A program made the position numbers and the translations under genes. From positions 434,001 through 498,000 of the forward strand of contig NZ_KB911820.1 in NCBI RefSeq assembly GCF_000383675.1: 64,000 nucleotides of DNA. Direction: 5' to 3'. Numbering within the stretch: the first letter of the stretch is position 1; every line of letters begins with the position of its first letter. Below the pieces are notes generated by a model, which made no database searches, had not been told where the DNA came from, and saw nothing but the letters and a program-made list of their open reading frames with translations. This document shows positions 1-7,696 of this stretch, in pieces. This DNA comes from Terracoccus sp. 273MFTsu3.1 (lineage in GTDB: Bacteria > Actinomycetota > Actinomycetes > Actinomycetales > Dermatophilaceae).

Positions 1-666
1 CGCCGCGACCGACCACCGGGACGCGACCGACTCGCTCGCGGTCGAGGGCGGCCCGGCTGGTAGCACCTGGGGAAGGTCGAACACCGTGCCGTCGAGGTGC
101 TCGTGGCCGGCCAGGACGGCCTCGAGCAGCGCCCCGAGTCCGCCGCCGACGTCGACGACCGAGGTCAGCCCCGTGAAGTCGTATGAGCTCGCCACCGCCG
201 TCGCCACCCTCGACGTCAGAGCCGCCATGTTGTCGTTGAAGACCGCGTTGGCCCGCGCGTGGGAGGCCCGGTAGGTCCAGACGTCCTCACCGTGCAGGGC
301 CGAGAAGGCGTTGTCGCCCGTCCGGACGCTGTGGGTGAGGTGACCCCAGGCCGCCCACGTCGCCGGGTCCTGGAGCGTGCGGGCCAGGGGTCGCAGCGAG
401 CCGGGGGCGTCGGTGCGCAACCCGGCCCCGAGCGACGTCGCGGTGTACGTGCCCTCGGTCGACACGGCATACAAGCCCAGTGCGACGAGCACCCGCATGA
501 GCCGGCCGAGAGTGTCCTCGTCCGCCCCCACGCGTGCGGCGAGCTGCGCCAGGGACATCGGCCCGGACGCCAGCTCGTCGCTGAGCCCCAGCTCGGCGGC
601 CGTGCTGACGGCCGCCGACGTCCGGAAGCCGATGATCATCGATCTGAGGTCAGGGGTCGCGTCCAT
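1..666 (-). CDS. SAM-dependent O-methyltransferase (3' end beyond left edge)
   Basis: The first 222 residues of a methyltransferase are visible; the C-terminal part lies outside the window. The N-terminal half reads like the winged-helix dimerisation domain of the O-methyltransferase family (PF00891-type), with an AELGLSDELA segment near residue 20 followed by a helix-rich region. A Rossmann SAM-binding loop VVDVGGGLG starts near residue 170, which is where this family places it. The ATG at 666 is preceded by GGAGGA about 9 nt upstream, which decides the start. The acceptor substrate cannot be told from sequence; such enzymes methylate hydroxyls of small aromatics or natural products. It is about 4 kb from the polyketide locus and on a separate transcript, so I do not assign it to that pathway. 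Confidence 0.75.
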   Translation of the reverse strand, partial: MDATPDLRSMIIGFRTSAAVSTAAELGLSDELASGPMSLAQLAARVGADEDTLGRLMRVLVALGLYAVSTEGTYTATSLGAGLRTDAPGSLRPLARTLQDPATWAAWGHLTHSVRTGDNAFSALHGEDVWTYRASHARANAVFNDNMAALTSRVATAVASSYDFTGLTSVVDVGGGLGALLEAVLAGHEHLDGTVFDLPQVLPAGPPSTASESVASRWSVAA

Positions 667-875
667 CTCGCCATCGTCCTCCGGAAAGGGGACGGCGGAC
701 GGACTCGGCATGGCGCGACACGTCCGCTGCCGCGTCGGACGCTGGGGCTCGGACAGGCTGGGCTGCATCCTCGTGGTGACCACCCTCATAGGTCTGGACC
801 CGTTGGACGCCAAGGCGGCTCGATAGACTCGAGGTGGACGTCGACACCGGCGCCCACCCGGCAAAGGAGCTCGCC

Positions 876-1217
876 ATGAGCACGTCCAGCCTCTTCATGG
901 ATCGGGTCCGTCTCGAGGACGGGTACCACGAGGACGACCTTCCCTTCATCGAGCACGCGCTGAGCCAGCTGTTCACCCAGCTGGAGCGCTTCGACCCGTC
1001 GATGGTCCACATCGGGCTGCGGGTCAAGGACCGTGGGCAGCCGGGCATGCACACCTCGGTCGAGGTCTGCGTCAGCGGACTGCCGACCGTCATCGGGGTC
1101 TCCCACCTCACCGACACCAAGGCCGCGCTCAACGACGCCGAGGCCAAGGTCGTGTCCCAGCTGCGCGAGGCCGCCGACCGCCACCACGACCGTCGTCCCC
1201 GCCAGCCCCGTCACTGA
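876..1217 (+). CDS. HPF/RaiA-like ribosome-associated protein (putative)
   Basis: A 113-residue protein. The central stretch, from VHIGLRVKD through SVEVCVSGLP to a helix KAALNDAEAKVVSQL and a basic end rich in His and Arg, has the strand-strand-helix order of the sigma-54 modulation/S30EA (RaiA/HPF) family, whose members bind the small ribosomal subunit during stationary phase or cold shock. It is a short, single-domain form and lacks the C-terminal dimerisation domain of long HPF. The ATG at 876 follows AAGGAG with six bases between; an in-frame ATG at 834 lacks such a site. It stands alone between oppositely oriented neighbours. The family call rests on pattern only. Confidence 0.45.
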   Translation: MSTSSLFMDRVRLEDGYHEDDLPFIEHALSQLFTQLERFDPSMVHIGLRVKDRGQPGMHTSVEVCVSGLPTVIGVSHLTDTKAALNDAEAKVVSQLREAADRHHDRRPRQPRH

Positions 1218-1248
1218 CAGGCCAACGAGAGTCGAGACGCGCTGTCGC

Positions 1249-3450
1249 TCAGTCGGATCCGGCGGAGAGGACGTCGGCGAGGTCGTAGCTGACGGGCTCA
1301 TCGAGCTGGTCGAAGGTGCACGACTCGGGGGTGCGGTCCTCACGCCACCGGACGAACTGCGCCGTGTGCCGGAAGCGCGTGCCCTCCATGTGGTCGTAGC
1401 GCACCTCGACGACCCGCTCGGGCCGGAGGGGCACGAACGAGAGGTCCTTCTGGTTGTTCCAGCGGGAGTACTCCGACGACCGCGGAGTGCGTACGCCGCC
1501 GCTGTCCTCCGCAGGAGCCGCCCAGTTCCACGGGTGCTCGTCCCACTCGGCGACGAGCGGCTGGAGCTCCTCGAAGAGCTCCTTGCGGCGTGCCATGGGG
1601 AAGGCGCCGATGACTCCGACCGAGGCCAGCTTGCCGTCCTCGCCGTAGAGCCCGAGCAGGAGCGAGCCGATGGCGTCGGGCCCGCTCTTGTGGACCCGGT
1701 AGCCGGCGACGACGCAGTCGGCGGTGCGCTCGTGCTTGATCTTGAACATGAGGCGCTTGTCCGCCTCGTAGGCGATGTCGACCGGCTTGGCGATGACCCC
1801 GTCGAGCCCGGCGCCCTCGAACTGGGTGAACCAGCCCTTGGCGACGTCGCGATCGGCGGTCGCCGCGGTCAGGTGGATCGGGGCCTCGGCGCCGGCGAGG
1901 GCCTGCTCGAGCGCGGCGCGGCGCTCGGCGAACGGCTTGTCGAGGAAGGACTCCTCGCCGAGTGCGAGCAGGTCGAAGGCGACGAAGGACGCCGGCGTCT
2001 CGGCCGCGAGCTTCTTGACGCGCGAGGCCGCCGGGTGGATGCGCTGCTGGAGCAGGTCGAAGTCGAGCCGGTCGCCGGAATCCGGTGAGATGAGGACGAT
2101 CTCGCCGTCGATGACGCACTTGTCGGGGAAGTTCGCGAGCACGGCCTCGACGACGTCGGGGAAGTAGCGCGTCATCGGCTTCTCGTTGCGCGACCCGATC
2201 TCGACGAGGTCCCCGGAGCGGAAGATGATCGACCGGAACCCGTCCCACTTCGGCTCGTAGAGCACGTCGACCTTGACGGCCGAGAAGTCCTTGACCGGCT
2301 TGGCGAGCATCGGGGACACCGGAGGGACGACCGGCATGCCCCACGTCGTGCGCAGGTCGGCGTCGCGCTCCGCCTTGGGAGCCATGTACTCCGTGTCGGC
2401 CTTGTCCTGGCGACGCTTGCTGGGCTGCACGCGCGGCGGCTCGCCCGGCATCTTCGGGTAGTCGGGTGGGAAGTTCAGCTCGCCCAGACCGCGCTCGCTG
2501 ACGTCCTTGTCCCACAAGGCGATCGCAGCCGCGACGTCGCCCACCTCGTCGTCGATGCCGGCCCACGCGTCGCCGCGGTCGGCGACGAGTTGCGGCACGG
2601 TGCGCACCGTGAGCTCCCTCGGGTCGACGGACCCGAGCTCGTCCCACGTGACCGGCGTCGAGACCGGCGCGCCCGGGAGCGGCCGGGGGGAGTAGGCCGA
2701 GGCGATGGTGCGGTCGCGGCAGGCCTGGTTGAAGTCGACGAAGATCTTCTCGCCGCGCTCCTCCTTCCACCACGAGGTGGTGACGAGGTCAGGGAGCCGA
2801 CGCTCGAGCTCGCGCGCGATGCCGATGACGCCGTGGCGCACGTCGAGGAACTCGTGGGTCGGCGCGACCCGCGCGTAGACGTGGACGCCGCGGTTGCCCG
2901 ACGTCTTGGCCCACGCGGTGAGCCCGATCTCGGCCATCACCTCGCGCAGCGCGACCGCCGCCTCGACGGCGTCCTTGAAGCCGCGCCCCGGCTGCGGGTC
3001 GAGGTCGATGCGCAGCTCGTCGGGCTTGTCGACGTCGGCCGTGCGGACCGGCCACGGGTGGAAGGTGATGGTGTTCATCTGCGCGGCCCACACGGCGTCG
3101 GCGATCTCGTCGATGACGAGCTGCGGGTGCTTGCGACCCGACGGATAGGTGCACATGACGGTGCGCGTCCCGTCGGGCACGCCCTTGGGCGGGTTCTTGG
3201 AGAAGAACTCCTCACCCTCGATGCCCTCCGGGAAGCGCTGGAGCGTCACCGGTCGGTCACCGAGCGCCCGGAGCATCGGGTCGGCGACGGCGACGAGGTA
3301 GTGCGCCATGTCGAGCTTCGTCACCGGCCGGCCGTCGGCCATCCCGGCCGCCGGCCACAGCACCCGGTCGGGGCTCGAGACGCGGACCTCCCGCACGCCC
3401 GACGGGCTCGACGGACTGGGCGCTTCGACGACGACGGGCTTGGCGCTCAC
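1249..3450 (-). CDS. Prim-PolC-like primase-polymerase fused to LigC-like ATP-dependent DNA ligase
   Basis: A 733-residue fusion. Residues roughly 20-330 form a LigD-PolDom/Prim-Pol (AEP) domain with the catalytic DLDP (in DELRIDLDP), WWKEERGE and FVDFNQACRDRTIASAYS blocks. From about residue 375 comes an ATP-dependent ligase with the lysine motif EPKWDGFR, VIDGEIV, DGVIAKP and a nucleotide-binding KIKHERTADC motif, ending in an OB-fold. The ligase resembles mycobacterial LigC, and the polymerase part resembles Prim-PolC, which in mycobacteria are separate neighbouring genes acting in gap repair; no phosphoesterase domain or Ku gene is present. The GTG at 3450 is preceded by TACGAT six bases upstream, fitting a leaderless message, so I prefer it to the GTG at 3492. 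Enzyme class is secure; the exact subfamily is inferred. Confidence 0.88.
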   Translation of the reverse strand: MSAKPVVVEAPSPSSPSGVREVRVSSPDRVLWPAAGMADGRPVTKLDMAHYLVAVADPMLRALGDRPVTLQRFPEGIEGEEFFSKNPPKGVPDGTRTVMCTYPSGRKHPQLVIDEIADAVWAAQMNTITFHPWPVRTADVDKPDELRIDLDPQPGRGFKDAVEAAVALREVMAEIGLTAWAKTSGNRGVHVYARVAPTHEFLDVRHGVIGIARELERRLPDLVTTSWWKEERGEKIFVDFNQACRDRTIASAYSPRPLPGAPVSTPVTWDELGSVDPRELTVRTVPQLVADRGDAWAGIDDEVGDVAAAIALWDKDVSERGLGELNFPPDYPKMPGEPPRVQPSKRRQDKADTEYMAPKAERDADLRTTWGMPVVPPVSPMLAKPVKDFSAVKVDVLYEPKWDGFRSIIFRSGDLVEIGSRNEKPMTRYFPDVVEAVLANFPDKCVIDGEIVLISPDSGDRLDFDLLQQRIHPAASRVKKLAAETPASFVAFDLLALGEESFLDKPFAERRAALEQALAGAEAPIHLTAATADRDVAKGWFTQFEGAGLDGVIAKPVDIAYEADKRLMFKIKHERTADCVVAGYRVHKSGPDAIGSLLLGLYGEDGKLASVGVIGAFPMARRKELFEELQPLVAEWDEHPWNWAAPAEDSGGVRTPRSSEYSRWNNQKDLSFVPLRPERVVEVRYDHMEGTRFRHTAQFVRWREDRTPESCTFDQLDEPVSYDLADVLSAGSD

Positions 3451-3456
3451 CCGCCG

Positions 3457-3462
3457 ATCGTA
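3457..3462 (-). promoter_or_regulatory. -10 element of the Prim-Pol/ligase gene (leaderless start)
   Basis: TACGAT on the minus strand, six bases before the GTG at 3450. The spacing places transcription initiation at or next to the start codon, and no Shine-Dalgarno is present. I see no convincing -35. Confidence 0.5.
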
Positions 3463-3495
3463 GCCACGAGGTGTGACCACGGGACGGACCACGCG

Positions 3496-3577
3496 CTGTG
3501 CATTGGGTCAGGGGGTGACTCAGCTACGCGGGAGCCGGACGAAGCGGACGTGAGTCACGGGGTGACCCAATGCACAG
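3496..3577. repeat. Long two-tier inverted repeat with mirrored GGGG internal loop
   Basis: Outer arms CTGTGCATTGGGTCA (3496-3510) and its exact complement (3563-3577) enclose GGGG on both sides (3511-3514 and 3559-3562, which cannot pair), then inner arms GTGACTCA (3515-3522) and TGAGTCAC (3551-3558), and a 28-base loop. It lies between the divergent ligase-fusion and PPOX genes. It could be a double operator, an RNA hairpin in either leader, or a remnant of a small mobile repeat. Confidence 0.75.
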
Positions 3578-3632
3578 GGTGGCGACCGGGGCACCCTGCT
3601 CGCGCCTCGCCCCGAGCGGGTACGTCCTGCCC

Positions 3633-4034
3633 ATGACCCAGGCGCCCACGCTCCACAACCTCGGTGGCGAACGCTTCGTGCTGCTGACGACCTACCGCCG
3701 CAACGGCGAACCGGTCCCGACCCCCGTGTGGGTGCTGCCCGACGCCGGCGCCGCGATCGTCAGCACCCCCGAAGGTGCCGGCAAGCTCAAGCGCCTGCGC
3801 AACGACCCGCGCGTCACGCTGCAGCCGTGCGACCGCCGCGGCAACGTCAAGCCCGATGCGCCGGTCGTCGAGGGCCGCGCCGAGATCATCCGTGACTCGG
3901 CCGCCTCCGAGGCCGTGAACCGCCGGCTCAGCCGCAAGTACGGCGTCGAGTTCCGCATCTTCATGGCCATCGAGTGGGTCGTGCGTCGCGGCAACAGCAC
4001 CCGCGTCGTCGTCCGGATCGCCCCGACCGACTGA
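3633..4034 (+). CDS. PPOX-class, probably F420-dependent, oxidoreductase
   Basis: A 133-residue split-barrel flavin/deazaflavin-binding protein of the pyridoxamine 5'-phosphate oxidase superfamily. Diagnostic stretches are TPVWVLPD near the start, KLKRLRNDPRVTLQPCD in the middle and a VVEGRAEII strand; this pattern and the small size match the actinobacterial 'PPOX class F420-dependent oxidoreductase' group (Rv2061c-like) rather than true PNPOx. Members reduce small molecules with F420H2, but the substrate here is unknown. The ATG at 3633 gives MTQAPTL; an upstream in-frame ATG at 3570 falls inside the long inverted repeat and encodes a non-conserved leader, so I reject it. It stands alone, divergent from the ligase fusion. 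Confidence 0.78.
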   Translation: MTQAPTLHNLGGERFVLLTTYRRNGEPVPTPVWVLPDAGAAIVSTPEGAGKLKRLRNDPRVTLQPCDRRGNVKPDAPVVEGRAEIIRDSAASEAVNRRLSRKYGVEFRIFMAIEWVVRRGNSTRVVVRIAPTD

Positions 4035-4052
4035 GCTCAGCCGCTCAGCCGC

Positions 4053-4859
4053 TCAGCCGCGCGCGACGAGGCTGACGACGTTCGCGAGGGCGATGAGCAC
4101 CGCCGCCACGAACGGCAGACGCCCGCGCGCCACGACGGCCACGATCGCCAGGGCCACGCACGCGGCGAGCAGCACCAGCCCGGTGGCGTCCAGACCGGGG
4201 CCGTATGCCGCCACGACCGACCCCGCGAGCAGCACCGCGGGTGCCAGCCACCGAACGACCCGCTCCCCGAGCCGGTGCGGCAGCCCGCGCACGCCGGTCG
4301 CCTCGTCGTCGGCGAGGTCGGGCAGGGCGTTGAGCAGGTGGGCGCCCACCCCGAGCAGGGCACCGGTCACGAGCACCCACGCCGGCGGCCACACGGGGTG
4401 GGGGAGGGCGAGCGTGACGACGGCCGGCAGCGCGGCGAAGGCGACGGCATACGGCAGCGGGGAGAGCGCGGTGCGCTTGAACCACAGGTTGTAGGCCCAG
4501 CCGGACGCGACGCCGAGGAGCAGGTGGACGAGGCCCGAGGCCCAGCCGCACGCGAGCGACAGCACGACGCAGGCGACGAGCGCGGCTCCGCACGCGGTCC
4601 GGACGACCCGCTCGGTCACGGCGCCGGCCGCCAGGGGCTTGTCGGTGCGCCCGACGGCGCGGTCGCGACGCGCGTCGACGAGGTCGTTCGACCATCCGAT
4701 CGACAGCTGGCCGGTGAGCACGGCCGTGGTCACGAGGGCGCCGCGAGAAAGCGTGTGCCCGGCCGACCAGGCGAGCAGCGCCGTGAGCACGGTGACGGCC
4801 ACGGTCGGGCCCGGATGGCAGGCGAGCGCCAGTCCCCGCACCGTCCGCCGCACCGCCAC
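4053..4859 (-). CDS. UbiA-family prenyltransferase
   Basis: A 268-residue integral membrane protein with about eight hydrophobic segments. Two acidic metal/pyrophosphate motifs are intact: NDLVDARRD at residues 58-66 followed by GRTDKP, and LPDLADDEATG around 180-190. UbiA enzymes transfer a polyprenyl chain to an aromatic or quinone acceptor, or make related lipids. It is divergent from a type III polyketide synthase operon that also encodes an IPP isomerase, so a polyketide-derived phenol is a reasonable acceptor; this is inference, and chlorophyll, menaquinone or heme-type substrates remain possible. TAGGCT lies six bases before the GTG start, suggesting a leaderless transcript. The last residues abut the PPOX gene in a convergent arrangement. 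Confidence 0.85.
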   Translation of the reverse strand: MAVRRTVRGLALACHPGPTVAVTVLTALLAWSAGHTLSRGALVTTAVLTGQLSIGWSNDLVDARRDRAVGRTDKPLAAGAVTERVVRTACGAALVACVVLSLACGWASGLVHLLLGVASGWAYNLWFKRTALSPLPYAVAFAALPAVVTLALPHPVWPPAWVLVTGALLGVGAHLLNALPDLADDEATGVRGLPHRLGERVVRWLAPAVLLAGSVVAAYGPGLDATGLVLLAACVALAIVAVVARGRLPFVAAVLIALANVVSLVARG

Positions 4860-4865
4860 GCGCCG

Positions 4866-4871
4866 AGCCTA
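4866..4871 (-). promoter_or_regulatory. -10 element of the UbiA gene
   Basis: TAGGCT, six bases before the GTG at 4859, no ribosome binding site. The identical hexamer at the identical spacing serves the divergent polyketide synthase gene, so the two transcripts start about 93 bp apart and may be co-regulated. Confidence 0.5.
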
Positions 4872-4940
4872 GGTGTCCACGCGGGCGAGCGCTCCGACGG
4901 CCACTGTCCAACGTCGGCCCCCGGGTGCGTCGGCGGCGCC

Positions 4941-4946
4941 TAGGCT
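4941..4946 (+). promoter_or_regulatory. -10 element of the type III PKS operon
   Basis: TAGGCT, six bases before the GTG at 4953, with no Shine-Dalgarno. It mirrors the element of the divergent UbiA gene. No clear -35 hexamer is seen 16-18 bases upstream, so an activator or alternative sigma factor may be involved. Confidence 0.5.
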
Positions 4947-4952
4947 GGCCGG

Positions 4953-6023
4953 GTGAGCCACCTAGCGGCCGTCCGCGGCGTCCTGCCCGAGCACAGCTAC
5001 GCGCAGGCCGAGGTCACGGCGGCCTTCGCCGACGTGCTCGGCTCCACCGGCTCCGACCGAGCGCTCCTCGAGCGGTTCCACGCCAACGCCGGGGTGAGCC
5101 AGCGTCACCTCGCCCTACCGCTCGAGCGCTACTGGCAGCTGGCGGACTTCGGGGCGGCCAACGACGAGTTCATCCGGGTCGCCACCGAGCTCGGCTCGCA
5201 CGCCGTCACCAAGGCGCTCGCGGCCTGCGGTCTCACCCCGCGGGACGTCGATCTCATCATGTCGACGACGATCACCGGCCTCGCCGTCCCGTCGATCGAG
5301 GCCCGGGTCGCCGCCGAGATCGGGCTGCGCGACGACGTGAAGCGCGTCCCGCTCGTCGGGCTCGGGTGCGTCGCCGGCGCCGCGGGTGTGGCCCGCGTGC
5401 ACGACCACCTCGTCGGCCACCCCGCCGACGTCGCGGTGCTCCTCTCCGTCGAGCTGTGCAGCCTCACCGTCCAGCGCGACGACCGGTCGACCGCGAACCT
5501 CGTCGCCAGCGGCCTCTTCGGCGACGGGGCCGCCGCGGTCGTCATGGTGGGGGCCGACCGCGCCGCGGCGCTCGCGCCCGACCAGCCGCGCGTCGTCGCC
5601 ACCCGCAGCCGCCTCTACCCCGGGACCGAGCGCGCCATGGGCTGGGACGTCGGCGCGACGGGTCTGCGCATCGTCCTCGGCGCCGAGGTCCCCGACCTCG
5701 TGCGCGAGAACGTCCGCGACGACGTCGACCGCTTCCTCGCGGACCATGGCCTGACCCGCGCCGACATCGGCTGGTGGGTCGCCCACCCCGGCGGCCCCAA
5801 GGTCCTCGAGGCGATGCAGGAGGCCCTCGAGGTGGAGCGCGAGGCGCTGGGGGTCACGTGGAGCTCGCTCGACCGCATCGGCAACCTCAGCTCGGCATCC
5901 GTGCTCCACGTGCTCGCCGACACCCTCGCCGACCACACCCCCGAGCCCGGCTCGTGGGGCGTGCTCATGGCGATGGGCCCCGGCTTCTGCCTCGAGCTCG
6001 TCCTGCTCCGCGCGGCCGACTGA
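4953..6023 (+). CDS. Type III polyketide synthase (chalcone/stilbene synthase superfamily)
   Basis: A 356-residue thiolase-fold homodimer subunit that condenses malonyl-CoA onto an acyl-CoA starter and cyclises the chain. The catalytic triad is visible: Cys139 in GLGCVAGA, His278 in VAHPGGPK and Asn311 in GNLSSASV, with the C-terminal GPGF loop at 342-345. Length is normal for bacterial enzymes. It heads an operon whose next two genes are an ICMT-type methyltransferase and a flavin monooxygenase; this trio matches the srsABC operon of Streptomyces griseus, where SrsA makes alkylresorcinols that SrsB and SrsC methylate and hydroxylate. An alkylresorcinol or alkylpyrone product is therefore likely but not proven. 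The start codon is a leaderless GTG. Confidence 0.9.
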   Translation: MSHLAAVRGVLPEHSYAQAEVTAAFADVLGSTGSDRALLERFHANAGVSQRHLALPLERYWQLADFGAANDEFIRVATELGSHAVTKALAACGLTPRDVDLIMSTTITGLAVPSIEARVAAEIGLRDDVKRVPLVGLGCVAGAAGVARVHDHLVGHPADVAVLLSVELCSLTVQRDDRSTANLVASGLFGDGAAAVVMVGADRAAALAPDQPRVVATRSRLYPGTERAMGWDVGATGLRIVLGAEVPDLVRENVRDDVDRFLADHGLTRADIGWWVAHPGGPKVLEAMQEALEVEREALGVTWSSLDRIGNLSSASVLHVLADTLADHTPEPGSWGVLMAMGPGFCLELVLLRAAD

Positions 6024-6035
6024 CAGGAGTCGCCG

Positions 6036-6587
6036 ATGACCTCCCAGTGGCTCTTCACCGGCCTCGTCCTGCTCGTCGGGCTCGAGCGGCTCGCCGAGCT
6101 CGTCGTGTCGAAACGCCATGCGGCGTGGGCGTTCTCGCGCGGTGGCGTCGAGCGGGGCCAGTCGCACTACCCCGTCATGGTCGTGCTCCACACCGGGCTG
6201 CTCGTCGGCGCCGTCGCGGAGGTGTGGCTCGCCGACCGCCCGTTCGTCCCGGCCCTCGCCTGGGTCATGCTCGCGCTCGCCGTGGCCAGCCAGGCCCTGC
6301 GCTGGTGGTGCATCACGACCCTCGGCAACCAGTGGAACACCCGCGTCATCGTCGTGCCCGGCCTCCCGCTCGTCCGCCGTGGGCCCTACGGCGTCATCCC
6401 GCACCCGAACTACGTCGCCGTCGTCGTCGAGGGCTTCGCCCTTCCGCTCGTGCACACCGCGTGGGTGACGGCGCTCGTCTTCACCGTCGCCAACGCTGCA
6501 CTGCTCACCGTCCGCATCCGCGTCGAGAACGCCGCCCTCCGCGAGATCGCCTCTCCTGCAGACGCCCCCAGCGGGGTCACCCGGTGA
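6036..6587 (+). CDS. Isoprenylcysteine carboxyl methyltransferase-family protein (SrsB-like)
   Basis: A 183-residue membrane methyltransferase with four to five hydrophobic segments. The ICMT/PEMT-type signature RRGPYGVIPHPNY lies at residues 114-126 and contains the SAM-binding region. In the srs operon the equivalent protein methylates the hydroxyl of a phenolic lipid, which fits its position 12 bases after the polyketide synthase; the ICMT label describes the fold, not protein prenylcysteine methylation. It overlaps the following flavoprotein gene by four bases (GTGA), so the two are translationally coupled. AGGAG about seven bases before the ATG supports the start. Confidence 0.82.
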   Translation: MTSQWLFTGLVLLVGLERLAELVVSKRHAAWAFSRGGVERGQSHYPVMVVLHTGLLVGAVAEVWLADRPFVPALAWVMLALAVASQALRWWCITTLGNQWNTRVIVVPGLPLVRRGPYGVIPHPNYVAVVVEGFALPLVHTAWVTALVFTVANAALLTVRIRVENAALREIASPADAPSGVTR

Positions 6588-7696
6588 GCGTCGACGTCAT
6601 CGTCATCGGTGGCGGTCCCGTCGGTCTCGCCACGGCGTTGTATGCCGTCCGCTCCGGTCTGTCACCCGTCGTCCTCGAGCCGCGGGCGGGCTCCGTCGAC
6701 AAGGCCTGCGGCGAGGGTCTGATGCCCGGCGGTCTCCAGGCGCTCGCCGGCCTCGGGGTCGACCCGGCCGGACACGACCTCCGCGGCATCCGCTACGTCG
6801 CGCGAGGCCGTGTCGCGGAGGCGGACTTCACGGCCGGTCCCGGCCGCGGCATCCGGCGAACCACCCTGCACGCCGCCCTGAGCGAGGCGGTCGCCGCCGC
6901 CGCCGTCGAGGTGCTCCCGTTCGGCGCGACCGGGGTGACACAGGACGACACAGCCGTGACGGTGCGCACCGACGACTCGGGCGGTGACGGGCCGACACTG
7001 ACCGCGCCGTGGGTCGTCGCCGCCGACGGGCTGCACTCGCCGACCCGCCGCTCCCTCGGGCTCGACCGCGACCACACGACCGCCCACCGCCTCCCCGGGA
7101 GCGGAGGCGTCGCTCGGACCGCCGACACGCGACCGCTCCGCCGCTACGGGCTCCGCCAGCACTACCGCATACGTCCGTGGGGAGACCACGTCGAGGTGCA
7201 CTGGGGCGCTCACGGGGAGGCGTACGTGACGCCCGTCGTCGACGACCTCGTCGGGGTCGCTGTGCTCAGCAAGCAGCGAAACCCCTTGTCCGAGAGCCTG
7301 ACCGAATTCCCGGAGCTGCGCGAGCGCCTCGACGGGGCGCCGGTGGTGACCTCGGTGCGCGGCGCGGGACCGCTGCGGCAGCGCACGACGCACCGCGTCG
7401 CAGGCCGCGTCCTGCTCGCCGGCGACGCGAGCGGCTACGTCGACGCCCTGACGGGGGAGGGCATCTCGCTCGGCCTCGCCCACGCACGGGCGGCGATCGC
7501 GGCTCTCGTCGCCGACGACCCGCAGTCCTACGAGCAGTCGTGGCGTGCGGCCACCCGGCGCTACACGCTGCTCACCCACGCGCTCGTCCAGGTCACGCGA
7601 CCGGCCTGGACCCGGCGCCTGCTCGTCCCCGCCGCCGCGACGCTGCCCCCGGTCTTCCGCGGCGCGGTCAACGAGCTCGCGAGGCCGGGCCGGTGA
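6584..7696 (+). CDS. FAD-dependent monooxygenase/oxidoreductase (SrsC-like)
   Basis: A 370-residue flavoprotein of the p-hydroxybenzoate hydroxylase/geranylgeranyl reductase superfamily. The FAD Rossmann motif VIGGGPVGLATALYA starts at residue 7, an ACGEGLMPGGL block follows near 40, and the second FAD-contact motif GDASGYVDALTGEGI lies near residue 280. The G-D-A-x-G-Y-V-D form is shared with SrsC and with geranylgeranyl reductases, so hydroxylation of the phenolic ring (towards a hydroquinone or quinone) is the favoured role while reduction of a prenyl chain is an alternative. It overlaps both neighbours by four bases. No membrane segment is seen. Confidence 0.82.
   Translation: MSVDVIVIGGGPVGLATALYAVRSGLSPVVLEPRAGSVDKACGEGLMPGGLQALAGLGVDPAGHDLRGIRYVARGRVAEADFTAGPGRGIRRTTLHAALSEAVAAAAVEVLPFGATGVTQDDTAVTVRTDDSGGDGPTLTAPWVVAADGLHSPTRRSLGLDRDHTTAHRLPGSGGVARTADTRPLRRYGLRQHYRIRPWGDHVEVHWGAHGEAYVTPVVDDLVGVAVLSKQRNPLSESLTEFPELRERLDGAPVVTSVRGAGPLRQRTTHRVAGRVLLAGDASGYVDALTGEGISLGLAHARAAIAALVADDPQSYEQSWRAATRRYTLLTHALVQVTRPAWTRRLLVPAAATLPPVFRGAVNELARPGR

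Noticed and set aside
3450-3492. GTG at 3492 as start of the Prim-Pol/ligase gene.
   Set aside because: No ribosome binding site, non-conserved leader, and the TACGAT element at the leaderless distance points to 3450.
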